Shown: positions 44,135 to 52,917 of the stretch, piece after piece
Position numbering within the stretch: the stretch's first letter is position 1
How the letters are laid out: each line of letters begins with the position of its first letter
NCBI RefSeq assembly: GCF_009917525.1
Contig: NZ_QZDU01000001.1
Location: 574,522-638,521 of the forward strand
Length of the DNA: 64,000 bases
From: Acutalibacter sp. 1XD8-36
GTDB lineage: Bacteria > Bacillota > Clostridia > Oscillospirales > Acutalibacteraceae
Direction of reading: 5' to 3'
The notes under the pieces: model-generated
Databases searched by the model: none
Seen by the model: the letters and a program-made list of their open reading frames with translations, nothing else
Told to the model about the DNA's origin: nothing
Position numbers and translations under genes: made by a program

Positions 44135-45529
44135 ATGGATACGAAAATCGTGCGTTACGGACTAAAAAAGGCTTTCGGCTATATTGAGCGGAACCCGGAG
44201 GAAAACCTTCCCAGGCTGATGGACTGGGTGGACCGTTTCGCCCCGGAGGGCGACCGGGGGTTCCCGGTGCAGCGGGCGGCGTTCCGGCAGGTGATAGAGG
44301 ACCCTGACTGCGCCATGCACAGGCTCATGTACCGTATCTTTACTGAAACGGATAAAGACGTGCTCAAGGCTGTTTTCGAGAATTTCATCGTCAACGGCAA
44401 CCTAGTTGGCTGGCCCAGGCAGGAGGAGCTTCGGGAGCAGTACGGCTGCAATATTCCCTGGGCAATCCTGCTTGACCCCACCTCCGCCTGCAATCTCCAC
44501 TGCACCGGCTGCTGGGCGGCAGAATACGGCAGCCGGCTGAACCTGAGCTTTGACGAAATTGACAGCATTATCACCCAGGGAAAGGAGCTGGGGGTGTACA
44601 TCTACATATACACCGGCGGCGAGCCGCTGGTGCGCAGGGATGATTTGATTGCCCTGTGCCGGAAGCACAGCGACTGCCAGTTCCTATGCTTCACCAATGC
44701 CACCCTCATTGACGAAGGCTTTGCCGACGCCATGCTCAGCGTGAAAAACTTCATCCCTGCCATCAGCGTGGAGGGCTTTGAAAGCGCCACTGACAGCCGC
44801 CGGGGTGCGGGCACCTATAGGAAGGTGGTGGACGCAATGGCCCTGCTCAAGAGGAAAAAGCTGCCCTTTGGCATCAGCTCCTGCTATACCAGCCAGAATT
44901 TTGAGTCTATCAGCAGCGACGAATATTTCGACCAGATGGTGGAATGGGGCGCGTCATTTGTGTGGTATTTCCACTATATGCCAGTCGGCAATGCCGCCGT
45001 ACCCGAGCTGCTCCCCACGCCTGAGCAGCGGGAATACATGTACCGCAGGATACGCGCGGCCCGGCGGGAGAAGGCTATCTTCGCCATGGACTTCCAGAAC
45101 GACGGAGAGTTCGTCCAGGGCTGTATCGCCGGCGGGCGGCGGTACTTCCATATAAATGCGAACGGCGACTGCGACCCATGCGTGTTCATACACTATTCCA
45201 ACGCCAATATCAGGGACATGAGCCTTTTGGATGTGCTCCGCTCCCCCATCTTTATGGCCTATCATGATGGTCAGCCCTTTAACGGCAACCATCTTATGCC
45301 CTGCCCCATGCTGGAGAATCCCCACAAGCTGCAGGAGATGGTTGAGAAGTCCGGAGCTCACTCCACAGACCTGGAGTCCCCCGAGAGCGCGGAGCACCTT
45401 TGCGAAAAGTGCAGTGAGTATGCGCGAAACTGGGCTCCGGCGGCGGAGAGATTGTGGCAGTGCTCCTGCCGGGAGAAGCAGGAGCGGCAGGCGGAGAACA
45501 ATGCCGAGAGCTACAGCGCGGCAGTATAG
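44135..45529 (+). CDS. Radical SAM enzyme with C-terminal auxiliary-cluster cysteines
   Basis: A 464-residue enzyme. The start at 44135 has AGGAGG upstream. A helical N-terminal domain of about 110 residues precedes the radical SAM core: CxxxCxxC at C119, C123 and C126 (SACNLHCTGC) binds the 4Fe-4S cluster, and YTGGEPL is the SAM-binding GGE motif. The C-terminal part has CDPC, CP and CEKC plus WQCSC, a SPASM-like set that could hold further clusters. Such proteins modify peptides, lipids or small molecules. It leads an operon with an MMPL transporter, which suggests that it makes or modifies what the transporter moves (inference). The exact family was not recognised. Confidence 0.85.
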   Translation: MDTKIVRYGLKKAFGYIERNPEENLPRLMDWVDRFAPEGDRGFPVQRAAFRQVIEDPDCAMHRLMYRIFTETDKDVLKAVFENFIVNGNLVGWPRQEELREQYGCNIPWAILLDPTSACNLHCTGCWAAEYGSRLNLSFDEIDSIITQGKELGVYIYIYTGGEPLVRRDDLIALCRKHSDCQFLCFTNATLIDEGFADAMLSVKNFIPAISVEGFESATDSRRGAGTYRKVVDAMALLKRKKLPFGISSCYTSQNFESISSDEYFDQMVEWGASFVWYFHYMPVGNAAVPELLPTPEQREYMYRRIRAARREKAIFAMDFQNDGEFVQGCIAGGRRYFHINANGDCDPCVFIHYSNANIRDMSLLDVLRSPIFMAYHDGQPFNGNHLMPCPMLENPHKLQEMVEKSGAHSTDLESPESAEHLCEKCSEYARNWAPAAERLWQCSCREKQERQAENNAESYSAAV

Positions 45530-45574
45530 GAAAGGGCCGCAAAACAGTGTATATTGAGAAAGGACTGGTGTTTT

Positions 45575-47686
45575 TTGGAAAGAATTGCACAGGGTATCGT
45601 CCGCCGCAGGGGGCTGGTGCTGGCAGCAGCTATACTGCTTTTGATACCGGCACTGCTGGGCGCGGCGGCCACCCGAATCAACTACGACATACTCACCTAC
45701 CTACCCCCGGAGCTGGACTCCATGCTTGGGGAGGCCGCCCTTGAAAACGACTTTAACCTGGCGTCCACCGGCATGGTGACTGTAGAGGGCATGCCCTTGG
45801 GAGAAATGCTCGAGATGAAGGCCGAGATGGAACAGGTGGAGGGCGTGGAGCAGGTATTCTGGCTCAGCGACATAATCGACCCCGCTATCCCCCGGGAAAT
45901 GCTCCCCGAAGGGATACGGCAGGCCATGTACGGCGAAAACGCAACCCTAATGCTGGTGCGGTTTTCCGAGCCTTCAGCCAGCAAAAGCACGATGGACGCC
46001 GTAGCCAAGCTGAAGGGGCTATTGAAGGAGCACAGCTTCTTTGGAGGCATGAGCGTTATCCTTCAGGACACCAAAGCCCTGGTGGATAAGGAAATGCCCC
46101 TTTACATCCTCTGCGCGGTGGGGGCCAGCCTTCTGATACTGTTCCTGGCAATGGAAAGCACCCTGGTGCCTGTGCTGTTCATGCTGGGGCTCCTGTTCCC
46201 CATCCTGTATAATTTTGGCACCAACTATTTCCTGGGGCAAATCAGCTATATTACCCAGGCCCTGTCCACTGTCCTGCAGCTGGGGGTGACTATGGACTTC
46301 TCCATCTTCCTCCTGCACCGGTATGAGGAAGAAAAGCAGCGCAGTTCTGACAAGGAGCAGGCAATGGCAAGGGCTATTGTGAATACCTTCTCCTCGGTGA
46401 CGGCCTCCAGTCTTACGACCATCGCGGGCTTTCTGGCCCTATGCACCATGCGCCTGACACTGGGCCGGGACATCGGCATTGTTATGGCAAAGGGCGTGGC
46501 GCTGGGCGTTATCTGCACTATAACCGTCCTACCCTCGCTGATTCTGACCTTCGACCGGGCGGTTGAAAAGCACCGCCACCGGGCCGTTATCCCACAGCTC
46601 AAAAGGACCAGCCAATTTGTCCCCCGGCACCCAGGGCCGATTCTGGCGGTTTTTCTGGCGGTTATGGTGCCGTTCACCCTGGCACAGAGTAAAACCGGCG
46701 TATACTATACCCTGTTTGACAGCCTGCCCCAGGACCTGACAGGCATTGTGGGCACGAACAAGCTGAAGGAGGACTTCGGCATGACAACCTCCCACTTTAT
46801 CCTGGTGGACGAAGCCATGGGCGGCGAGGAGCTTGAAGCCCTGTGCAGAGACCTTGAAAATGTGGATGGAATCACCCAGGCGGTCTCTGTCAGCGGGCTG
46901 CTCCCCTCGGGATTTGACTTTGGAATGCTGCCGGAGGATATAGCACAGCTTGCCCAGTCCGGCGGGAAGAAGCTGATTTTAGCAAACTCAGCCTATAAGA
47001 GCGGCACCGGTGAGCTGACTGCCCAGCTAGAGGAGATGGACGCGCTGATAAAGGCCGCCGACCCTGCCGGGGTCATTACCGGCGAGGGCGCTATGACTAA
47101 GGACCTGATTGAAATTGCCGACATTGACTTTGCCAATGTGAGCGCGGCCTCCATTGCGGCGGTGTTCCTAATCATCCTGCTGAGCTTCCGCAGCCTGTCC
47201 ATACCCGTGCTGCTGGTGGCCTCTATTGAAAGCGCCATCTTCATCAATATGGGTATCCCCTACTTTACCGGCACGAAGCTGCCCTTTATCGCAAGTATCG
47301 TAATTGGCACAGTACAGCTGGGGGCCACAGTAGACTACGCCATCTTAATGGCTACACGCTTCCGGGAGGAACGCCAGAGGGGGCTTGGGCCAAGGGAGGC
47401 GGCTCAGGTTGCCTGCCGGTATTGCAGCCAGAGTATTCTCTCAAGCGGCCTGACCTTCTTTGCCGCCACCATCGGCGTATCAGCCATCAGCCGCATGGAG
47501 CTGCTGAAAAGTATCTGCCTGCTGATTTCCAGGGGAGCTCTTATCAGCATGTTTGTTATAATCGTAATACTGCCCTGCCTGCTTCAGCTTTTAGACCCGC
47601 TCATCCGCCATACAACCCTGCACTGGATGGGCAGGCCTCAGAAAGCGGAAAAGCAGTCAACTATAGAAAGGAAGGAACTTGCATGA
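45575..47686 (+). CDS. MMPL/RND family transporter
   Basis: A 703-residue membrane protein with two repeated halves, each with one leading helix, an extracellular domain and five further helices (for example LYILCAVGASLLILFLAMES and SIAAVFLIILLSFRSLSIPVL). Motifs such as GVTMDFSIFLLHRYEEE and GATVDYAILMATRFREE at the same place in each half are the conserved Asp-bearing helix of the family. A TTG start at 45575 is proposed because AAAGGA lies eleven bases upstream; an earlier TTG at 45554 has none. MMPL proteins export lipids, hopanoids, siderophores or peptides. Confidence 0.88.
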   Translation: MERIAQGIVRRRGLVLAAAILLLIPALLGAAATRINYDILTYLPPELDSMLGEAALENDFNLASTGMVTVEGMPLGEMLEMKAEMEQVEGVEQVFWLSDIIDPAIPREMLPEGIRQAMYGENATLMLVRFSEPSASKSTMDAVAKLKGLLKEHSFFGGMSVILQDTKALVDKEMPLYILCAVGASLLILFLAMESTLVPVLFMLGLLFPILYNFGTNYFLGQISYITQALSTVLQLGVTMDFSIFLLHRYEEEKQRSSDKEQAMARAIVNTFSSVTASSLTTIAGFLALCTMRLTLGRDIGIVMAKGVALGVICTITVLPSLILTFDRAVEKHRHRAVIPQLKRTSQFVPRHPGPILAVFLAVMVPFTLAQSKTGVYYTLFDSLPQDLTGIVGTNKLKEDFGMTTSHFILVDEAMGGEELEALCRDLENVDGITQAVSVSGLLPSGFDFGMLPEDIAQLAQSGGKKLILANSAYKSGTGELTAQLEEMDALIKAADPAGVITGEGAMTKDLIEIADIDFANVSAASIAAVFLIILLSFRSLSIPVLLVASIESAIFINMGIPYFTGTKLPFIASIVIGTVQLGATVDYAILMATRFREERQRGLGPREAAQVACRYCSQSILSSGLTFFAATIGVSAISRMELLKSICLLISRGALISMFVIIVILPCLLQLLDPLIRHTTLHWMGRPQKAEKQSTIERKELA

Positions 47687-49827
47687 AAATTTGGAAACGT
47701 GCTTTAAGTTTGGGACTTTCGGCCTTGATGGTCGCGGGCTGTGCCCTGCCCGCCCTTGCCGCTGAGGATGTCGCGGAAAAAAGTGAGACTGTATACGTGG
47801 TGCTGGAGCCGGACGGCTCGGTGCGTAGCCAGACGGTGAGCGTCCATCTGCACAATGAAAGCGGCCTCTCCGGGGTCACCGACCGCTCTGTCCTGACAGG
47901 TATTGAAAATACCCATGACACGACCGCCTTTACCCAGGAGGGTGAGAAGCTCCGCTGGGACACGGACGGCACCGATGTATATTATAAAGGTGAGACTGCA
48001 CGGAAAGCCCCTGTAAGCGCTGAAATTACCTATGAGCTGGACGGAGCAGAAATTGCCCCGGAAGCCCTGGCTGGAAAGAGCGGGCGTGTAAAGCTTACGG
48101 TGAAGCTTGTAAACAACGAAACCGGCACCGTGCAGATAGACGGCAGACCCCAGCCGGTATGCACACCCTTTGTCACCATGGTGGCAGCGGTGCTGGGCGA
48201 GGGGTGGACCGGCGTTTCCGCTGAGCACGGTAAAATCACCGGCGCGGGCAGTACCCAGGCCGTGGGCTTCGTCTGCCTGCCGGGGGTGCGTGAATGCCTG
48301 GAAGGGATTGGGTCGGAGAAGCTTGAGGGGCTTGAAGACCGCCTGCTGGACGAGGTGAGCATAGAGGGCTCTGTAACAGATTTCACTCTGCCGGATATCC
48401 TTATCGCCTGCGCCACGGACACCGAAGCTCTCAGGGAGGAGGGTTTTTCCGGGCTTGACGAACTGGACGGCGGCATGGACAGCCTGCGTGAGGGCATGGA
48501 TGAGCTCCTGGACGGAGCCGGCAGCCTGGCAGCCGGTGCAGCGGCACTGGAGAGCGGCGCGGCGGCACTTTTGACTGGCGTGCATACCTTGTCCGATGGG
48601 GCACAGCGCCTGATGGACGGCACCGCACAGCTTCAGACCGGGGCGCGCCAGCTGAGCAGCGGCGCCGCCGAAGCGCGGGACGGGGCCGCCGCCCTGCAAA
48701 CCGGGGCAGACAGTCTGGCGGCAGGCCTATACAATCTCCAGAGCGGCACCGGGGCCCTTTACGACGGGTACATCCAGTTAAAGGATGGGGCCGACAATCT
48801 TGCCGCCGGGCTCAACACCCTCCAAGGCAAGGGGCAGGCTCTGGCAGACGGCATAGGGCAAATCACCACGGCGGTGGGTCAGCTCTATGAGGGGGCCGGC
48901 CCGGTAATGCTCGGAGTCCGGGCGTTTGGAGGCTCCCTGGCTATTGCGGCGTCCAGCGGTGCGGAGGCAGCAGCAAGCCTGCCCGACCCCGGTGTATTTG
49001 CCCCGGATGAGGCCCACGCCGCCGACCCTGTATATCAGCAGCTTTTAGCGGCGTATACAGGCGCGTACAGCGCGGCAACGGGCATGGCCGGTGGAATGGC
49101 AGAATTGGACGGCTCCTACAGTCAGATATTGGGCGGTCTGGAGCAGGTGAGCGCAGGTATAGAGTCACTGCATAACGGCGTAAACGGCAGTGAAGGGCTT
49201 GCAGCCGGGATAGCCGCCTATACCCAGGGCGTAGCGGACGCCGCCTCCGGCGCGGCACGGCTGCAGAGCGGCCTGGGCCAGCTGGGAGCCCAGCTCCCCG
49301 CATTGACCGGCGGGGTGGACCAGCTTATAGCCGGGTCAAACCAGCTCTCGGCAGGGGCAGGCTCCCTCTCCCAGGGCAATGCGGCGCTGGCTGACGGCGC
49401 GGCACAGCTCGCCCAGGGCACTGACGACCTGGCGGCGGGCACAGCACAGCTCCTCGACGGCATACAGGCACTAGCTGAGGGCACTGCCTCCCTGCACGAC
49501 GGCACGGTGGAGCTAAGTGACGGAGCGTCGGCACTATGGGAAGGCCTGGGCCGGTTTGACTCCGAGGGAATCAGCCGGTTGACCGGTGCGGTAGACGCCG
49601 AGAAGCTGCCTGCCCTTCGGGCAGTGGCAAAAGCTATGCGCGGGCGCATGGAGGACTACGGCAGCTTTGCAGGCGCGCCGGAGGGAGCTGAGGTTACAAC
49701 TAAGTTTGTGATGAAGACAGCGGGCCAGGTACAAGAGGACATACCGGCCCATAAGGACACAGCCTGGGACGACGCTCAAGAGCCTGAAAGCTTTTGGCAG
49801 AGGGTGACCGCCCTGTTTGGCAAATAG
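47683..49827 (+). CDS. Secreted X-X-X-Leu-X-X-Gly heptad-repeat protein
   Basis: A 714-residue protein. The ATG at 47683 overlaps the transporter stop by four bases and has AAGGAAGG upstream. A signal peptide ends near ALAA (residue 27). A beta-rich domain of about 230 residues follows. From about 265 to 650 the protein is mostly heptads with Leu and Gly, such as LAAGAAALESGAAALLTG and LQTGARQLSSGA, broken by a less regular stretch around 420-480. The YhgE/Pip family has the same repeats but also membrane helices, absent here, so it is likely a periplasm-side or surface partner of the transporter, perhaps a long helical conduit (inference). Confidence 0.82.
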   Translation: MKIWKRALSLGLSALMVAGCALPALAAEDVAEKSETVYVVLEPDGSVRSQTVSVHLHNESGLSGVTDRSVLTGIENTHDTTAFTQEGEKLRWDTDGTDVYYKGETARKAPVSAEITYELDGAEIAPEALAGKSGRVKLTVKLVNNETGTVQIDGRPQPVCTPFVTMVAAVLGEGWTGVSAEHGKITGAGSTQAVGFVCLPGVRECLEGIGSEKLEGLEDRLLDEVSIEGSVTDFTLPDILIACATDTEALREEGFSGLDELDGGMDSLREGMDELLDGAGSLAAGAAALESGAAALLTGVHTLSDGAQRLMDGTAQLQTGARQLSSGAAEARDGAAALQTGADSLAAGLYNLQSGTGALYDGYIQLKDGADNLAAGLNTLQGKGQALADGIGQITTAVGQLYEGAGPVMLGVRAFGGSLAIAASSGAEAAASLPDPGVFAPDEAHAADPVYQQLLAAYTGAYSAATGMAGGMAELDGSYSQILGGLEQVSAGIESLHNGVNGSEGLAAGIAAYTQGVADAASGAARLQSGLGQLGAQLPALTGGVDQLIAGSNQLSAGAGSLSQGNAALADGAAQLAQGTDDLAAGTAQLLDGIQALAEGTASLHDGTVELSDGASALWEGLGRFDSEGISRLTGAVDAEKLPALRAVAKAMRGRMEDYGSFAGAPEGAEVTTKFVMKTAGQVQEDIPAHKDTAWDDAQEPESFWQRVTALFGK

Positions 49828-49833
49828 CAGATA

Positions 49834-49866
49834 AAACGCCGCGGGCATAGAAGCCCGCGGCGCTTT
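49834..49866. terminator. Terminator between convergent operons
   Basis: CGCCGCGGGC pairs with GCCCGCGGCG around a six-base loop, with A residues before and CTTTG after. It lies seven bases past the heptad protein stop. Confidence 0.7.
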
Positions 49867-49917
49867 GTTGTCTCCGTAATTATACTGTAAAGCTGTCCTT
49901 GAGAATTTCTCCTGCCT

Positions 49918-51000
49918 TTATACCACTGGGGAAACACTCTTTTCCACAAGGTCTATACAAAATTCTGCGGTCAGTGTAACGCTTTGATTTGTCTCGTCAT
50001 ACGTGATTATTTGAGCGATTAGCTGGGTTACGCCTTCCGGCACAGCCTCCCCTGAATAAGTCAGCCGCCAGTAATGGTCCGGGTCTTCATCGCTGTAGGT
50101 TGTTATGCCGGTGTTCAGCGTAATACACCGCCCGTCTTCCGTTAGCAGTCCGATGTCGGAAAATATGCCGGAATCATATCCAGCAAGCTCACGCGGCACG
50201 TCCATGCAAATCTCGGTAGTCGCCAGGGAGGAATTGAAATACCTGAACTTTATGTCATTTTGCATTACGGTCTCAGAAATGCTGACCTTTTCATCGTTGA
50301 AGGCAACGGTAAATTCAGAGCTTGCCACACCCAGCTCGGTGCTGCCGTACTCGCCGCCATAGCTGTAGTGGGTGGCGACGTATTTTACGCGGATATCCCC
50401 GGCTCCTTCCGGGCGGTATTCCCCGGGGATTTTTGTAGAAATGGCGTCGCTTATATATTTTCCGTCCTCCGTCTTTACCCACTCTCTTGAAATCAGTGAA
50501 AAATCAAAATCTATCTTCACCCCATTGATGAAAACATCGAAATCCCAGGAGGTATAGTCTGCGTTTGGGTCAGTTTCCGTTTCTATCTCCCCCACGGAAT
50601 ACAGCGTCATGCCGTCATAATAGGCTTCCCTGACGGAGAATTTCAGGCCGCCCTTTTGAGTTGCAGTCACCTCGCCGGTGACCGGCTCCATGTGTTCCGC
50701 AATCAGGTCGAGATTGTCTGCGTTATAGTCGCCGGGCTTATCCTTTTGTGTGATGAAGCTGAACAGCCTGCCGAAGGCTCCTGTGGCCCCCACCCCTATT
50801 GTTAAGCTCAAAATCAATATAGCAGCTGCTGCAAGTGCCAGCGCGCGCTTTCTTACCTTTTTCCTGTTTATTTTCATGGTATCCTCCATTTCTTCACGGA
50901 CCCGGCGGTTCTCTGCAAGGATTGCCGAGAGCATACGTTTATCCGCGGGGTCGCCGGGCCCAATCTTATTCAGCGAATCAATAATTTTGCGGTTCTTCAT
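49918..51000 (-). CDS. DUF4179 domain-containing anti-sigma-like membrane protein
   Basis: A 360-residue protein. Its cytoplasmic N-terminus (about 1-45) is followed by a membrane helix (about 52-72, ALALAAAAILILSLTIGVG) and a large extracellular DUF4179-type beta domain. The start at 51000 has GGTGAGG upstream and overlaps the sigma factor gene by 23 bases. In this family the N-terminal part holds an ECF sigma factor at the membrane until an envelope signal frees it. The signal here is unknown. Confidence 0.82.
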   Translation of the reverse strand: MKNRKIIDSLNKIGPGDPADKRMLSAILAENRRVREEMEDTMKINRKKVRKRALALAAAAILILSLTIGVGATGAFGRLFSFITQKDKPGDYNADNLDLIAEHMEPVTGEVTATQKGGLKFSVREAYYDGMTLYSVGEIETETDPNADYTSWDFDVFINGVKIDFDFSLISREWVKTEDGKYISDAISTKIPGEYRPEGAGDIRVKYVATHYSYGGEYGSTELGVASSEFTVAFNDEKVSISETVMQNDIKFRYFNSSLATTEICMDVPRELAGYDSGIFSDIGLLTEDGRCITLNTGITTYSDEDPDHYWRLTYSGEAVPEGVTQLIAQIITYDETNQSVTLTAEFCIDLVEKSVSPVV

Positions 51001-51487
51001 CGAAATCCTCACCTAACCTTTCCCGAAGTATGGCACGTGCCTCATGTAAATAGTTGCGGATTGTAGACTGCGGTTTTTTGAGAAGCTTTGCTATCTCAAC
51101 ACTGGTGTAGCCCTCATAGTAATAGAGGTACACCGCTGTTTTATATCTGTTCGGAAGCTCAAAAACGGTTTTGATAACATCGTCTGTTTCAATATTTTCC
51201 AAACAGGGGATATCGCAAAAGTCCTCGATATTTTCGCGTTTGCGCCACCAATGACAGACCATATTTTTGCATACATTCGCCGCTACTCTAATCAGCCATG
51301 CTTTTTCGTGCTCTGCAGTTTCAAACGCGGGCCCTGCCTTTATCAGCTTGAAAAAAGTGTCCTGCACCGCGTCCTCTGTGTCGGCAGGGTTTTTCATGTA
51401 AGCGAAGCAGACTTGATAGACCGTCTTTTTGTGCCGCTGGTATATTTCCGCAATCTCTTCGTCCGTACGCAACAAAGAGTTTGACAT
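50978..51487 (-). CDS. ECF-type RNA polymerase sigma factor
   Basis: A 169-residue sigma-70 family protein with region 2 (YQVCFAYMKNPADTEDAVQDTFFKLI) and region 4 (YYYEGYTSVEIAKLLKKPQSTIRNYLHEAR). There is no region 3, as in extracytoplasmic-function factors. AAAGGGGGG precedes the start. It is coupled by overlap to the DUF4179 gene, the usual sigma and anti-sigma pairing. Confidence 0.93.
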   Translation of the reverse strand: MSNSLLRTDEEIAEIYQRHKKTVYQVCFAYMKNPADTEDAVQDTFFKLIKAGPAFETAEHEKAWLIRVAANVCKNMVCHWWRKRENIEDFCDIPCLENIETDDVIKTVFELPNRYKTAVYLYYYEGYTSVEIAKLLKKPQSTIRNYLHEARAILRERLGEDFDEEPQNY

Positions 51488-51595
51488 TTCGCTGCCCCCC
51501 TTTCACTTATAATACAATATAAGCTGCAAAAGTGTCGGATTTTTTTATTGCAAAATGTCTGCATGCCTAAAAGTTTTCTGTTTTTGCTTTTATCA

Positions 51596-51624
51596 TTGCC
51601 ATTACAGCACAAATGGTGTATAAT
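51596..51624 (+). promoter_or_regulatory. Promoter of the interrupted aldo/keto reductase gene
   Basis: TTGCCA (51596-51601), 17 bases, TATAAT (51619-51624). Eleven of twelve positions match consensus, so the truncated gene is probably still transcribed into the mobile element. Confidence 0.7.
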
Positions 51625-51656
51625 ATGCACAATACTTCAAGAGGAGGGCAATTATT

Positions 51657-52205
51657 ATGAACTACAGGACGCTGGGCCGCACAGGTCTCACGGTCAGTGA
51701 AATTGGCCTTGGCAGTGAGGCCTTTGTTAAACAGACGGTGGAAGATGGAGTGGCTTTAGTCAATGCCGCAATAGGCGCAGGCGTGAACTACTTCGACCTG
51801 TTTAATCCCGAGCCCCATGTGCGGGACGTTTTCGGCCTTGCCATGCAGGGGCGGCGCGAGGAGTTCATCATGCAGGCGCACCTCTGCTCGGCCTGGATAG
51901 ACGGGCAGTACAAGCGCACCAGGGATATGGACCAGGTGAGAGCCGCCTTCACCGACCTTATGACCCGCCTTCAGACAGACTACATAGACGTCGGCATGGT
52001 CCACTATGTGGACGAACAGAAGGACTTCGACCAAGTATTCGGCGGCCCGGTCATTGAGTTTGCGAAAAAGCAGAAGGCCGCCGGACACATCAGGCATATC
52101 GGCATGAGCACGCATAATCCCCGCATAGCTATACATGCGGTGAAGTCGGGGCTGATTGACGTGATTATGTTCAGTATCAACCCGGCCTATGACATCTGCT
52201 TGTGT
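51657..52205 (+). pseudogene. Aldo/keto reductase, 3' part lost to mobile element insertion
   Basis: The first 180 or so residues are a normal aldo/keto reductase: NYRTLGRTGLTVSEIGLGSE, then FDLFNPEP, YIDVGMVHYVDE and a barrel end at IRHIGMSTHNPRIA and MFSINPAYDI. A full protein is about 300-370 residues with a ferredoxin-like or helical tail in this subgroup. After residue 182 (near 52200) the frame enters unrelated AT-rich sequence that belongs to the DUF4276 gene end and stops at 52292. The missing Tyr/Lys is not the issue, but the lost C-terminal strands make it non-functional. The break defines the left end of the mobile region. Confidence 0.8.
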
Positions 52206-52221
52206 CAAGCAATCACAAAAA

Positions 52222-52917
52222 TTATTTTGGTTTTGTTAAGTCGGATAGAATACCCAGCCATTGTGAAAAATGGGGGCATTTATCTCGGATAGCCGGAATT
52301 GTAAGGAAATCTATCCACATACATGGATCGCCTTTCTGGTAATCAACGGCCCGAAGGAGCCGCTTGGATGGTGCCGTTTCTGCCCCATGGTTGATTTCTT
52401 CTGGTGGAATACCCTTTGTCTCCTCGTAAAGCCTGTCTAAACTTTGCTGCTCATCGGGTTCCAGATGCACTTTTTTCAAGACACGGACATCGGTAAATAG
52501 CAACGCCTCGAACTCGTGAAGTTGTATATAAGGGATGAAACGGTCAGAGCGTCCCCAAAAGCCAGGGTCAGATGTAATAGCCTTTTTCAGCGCTCCCTCC
52601 AAAATACGTACAGACTTCTGATGATCTGGACATCTCATGGCCTGATCATACTCCGGGAAGTCTGTGGGCAGCCGGAAAAAGTCAAACATGGTGGTAACAT
52701 AGGCGCTTGGATCTTCCCGCAGCCAACGCATTATATCGTTTTTTGCCTTTGCATAGTTTGGCATCCCTCCACGGTATTCTCTCCCTGAGTGCTTGTCGCG
52801 TCCGGTAAGGACACAACGGGAATCCAAAATAATGTGCCCGCTGAAATAGCTGTTAAGAGAAGATCTCACGAAAGACATCTCCGTCTGGCCTTCCGCCACC
52901 ACATTCACGCGTATCAT
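52222..52917 (-). CDS. DUF4276 family protein, Toprim-like, candidate defence effector
   Basis: A 231-residue protein. The start at 52917 has GGGAGGG upstream and overlaps the ATPase stop (ATGA). The opening VNVVAEGQTEMSFV resembles the Toprim acidic motif (EGxTE); MFDFFRLPTDFP further on is the DUF4276 block in which acidic residues would complete a metal site, followed by YIQLHEFEALLFTD. DUF4276 proteins are typically beside OLD/ABC-type ATPases in defence and mobile regions. Nuclease activity is an inference. The gene ends about 20 bases from the element edge. Confidence 0.75.
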   Translation of the reverse strand: MIRVNVVAEGQTEMSFVRSSLNSYFSGHIILDSRCVLTGRDKHSGREYRGGMPNYAKAKNDIMRWLREDPSAYVTTMFDFFRLPTDFPEYDQAMRCPDHQKSVRILEGALKKAITSDPGFWGRSDRFIPYIQLHEFEALLFTDVRVLKKVHLEPDEQQSLDRLYEETKGIPPEEINHGAETAPSKRLLRAVDYQKGDPCMWIDFLTIPAIRDKCPHFSQWLGILSDLTKPK

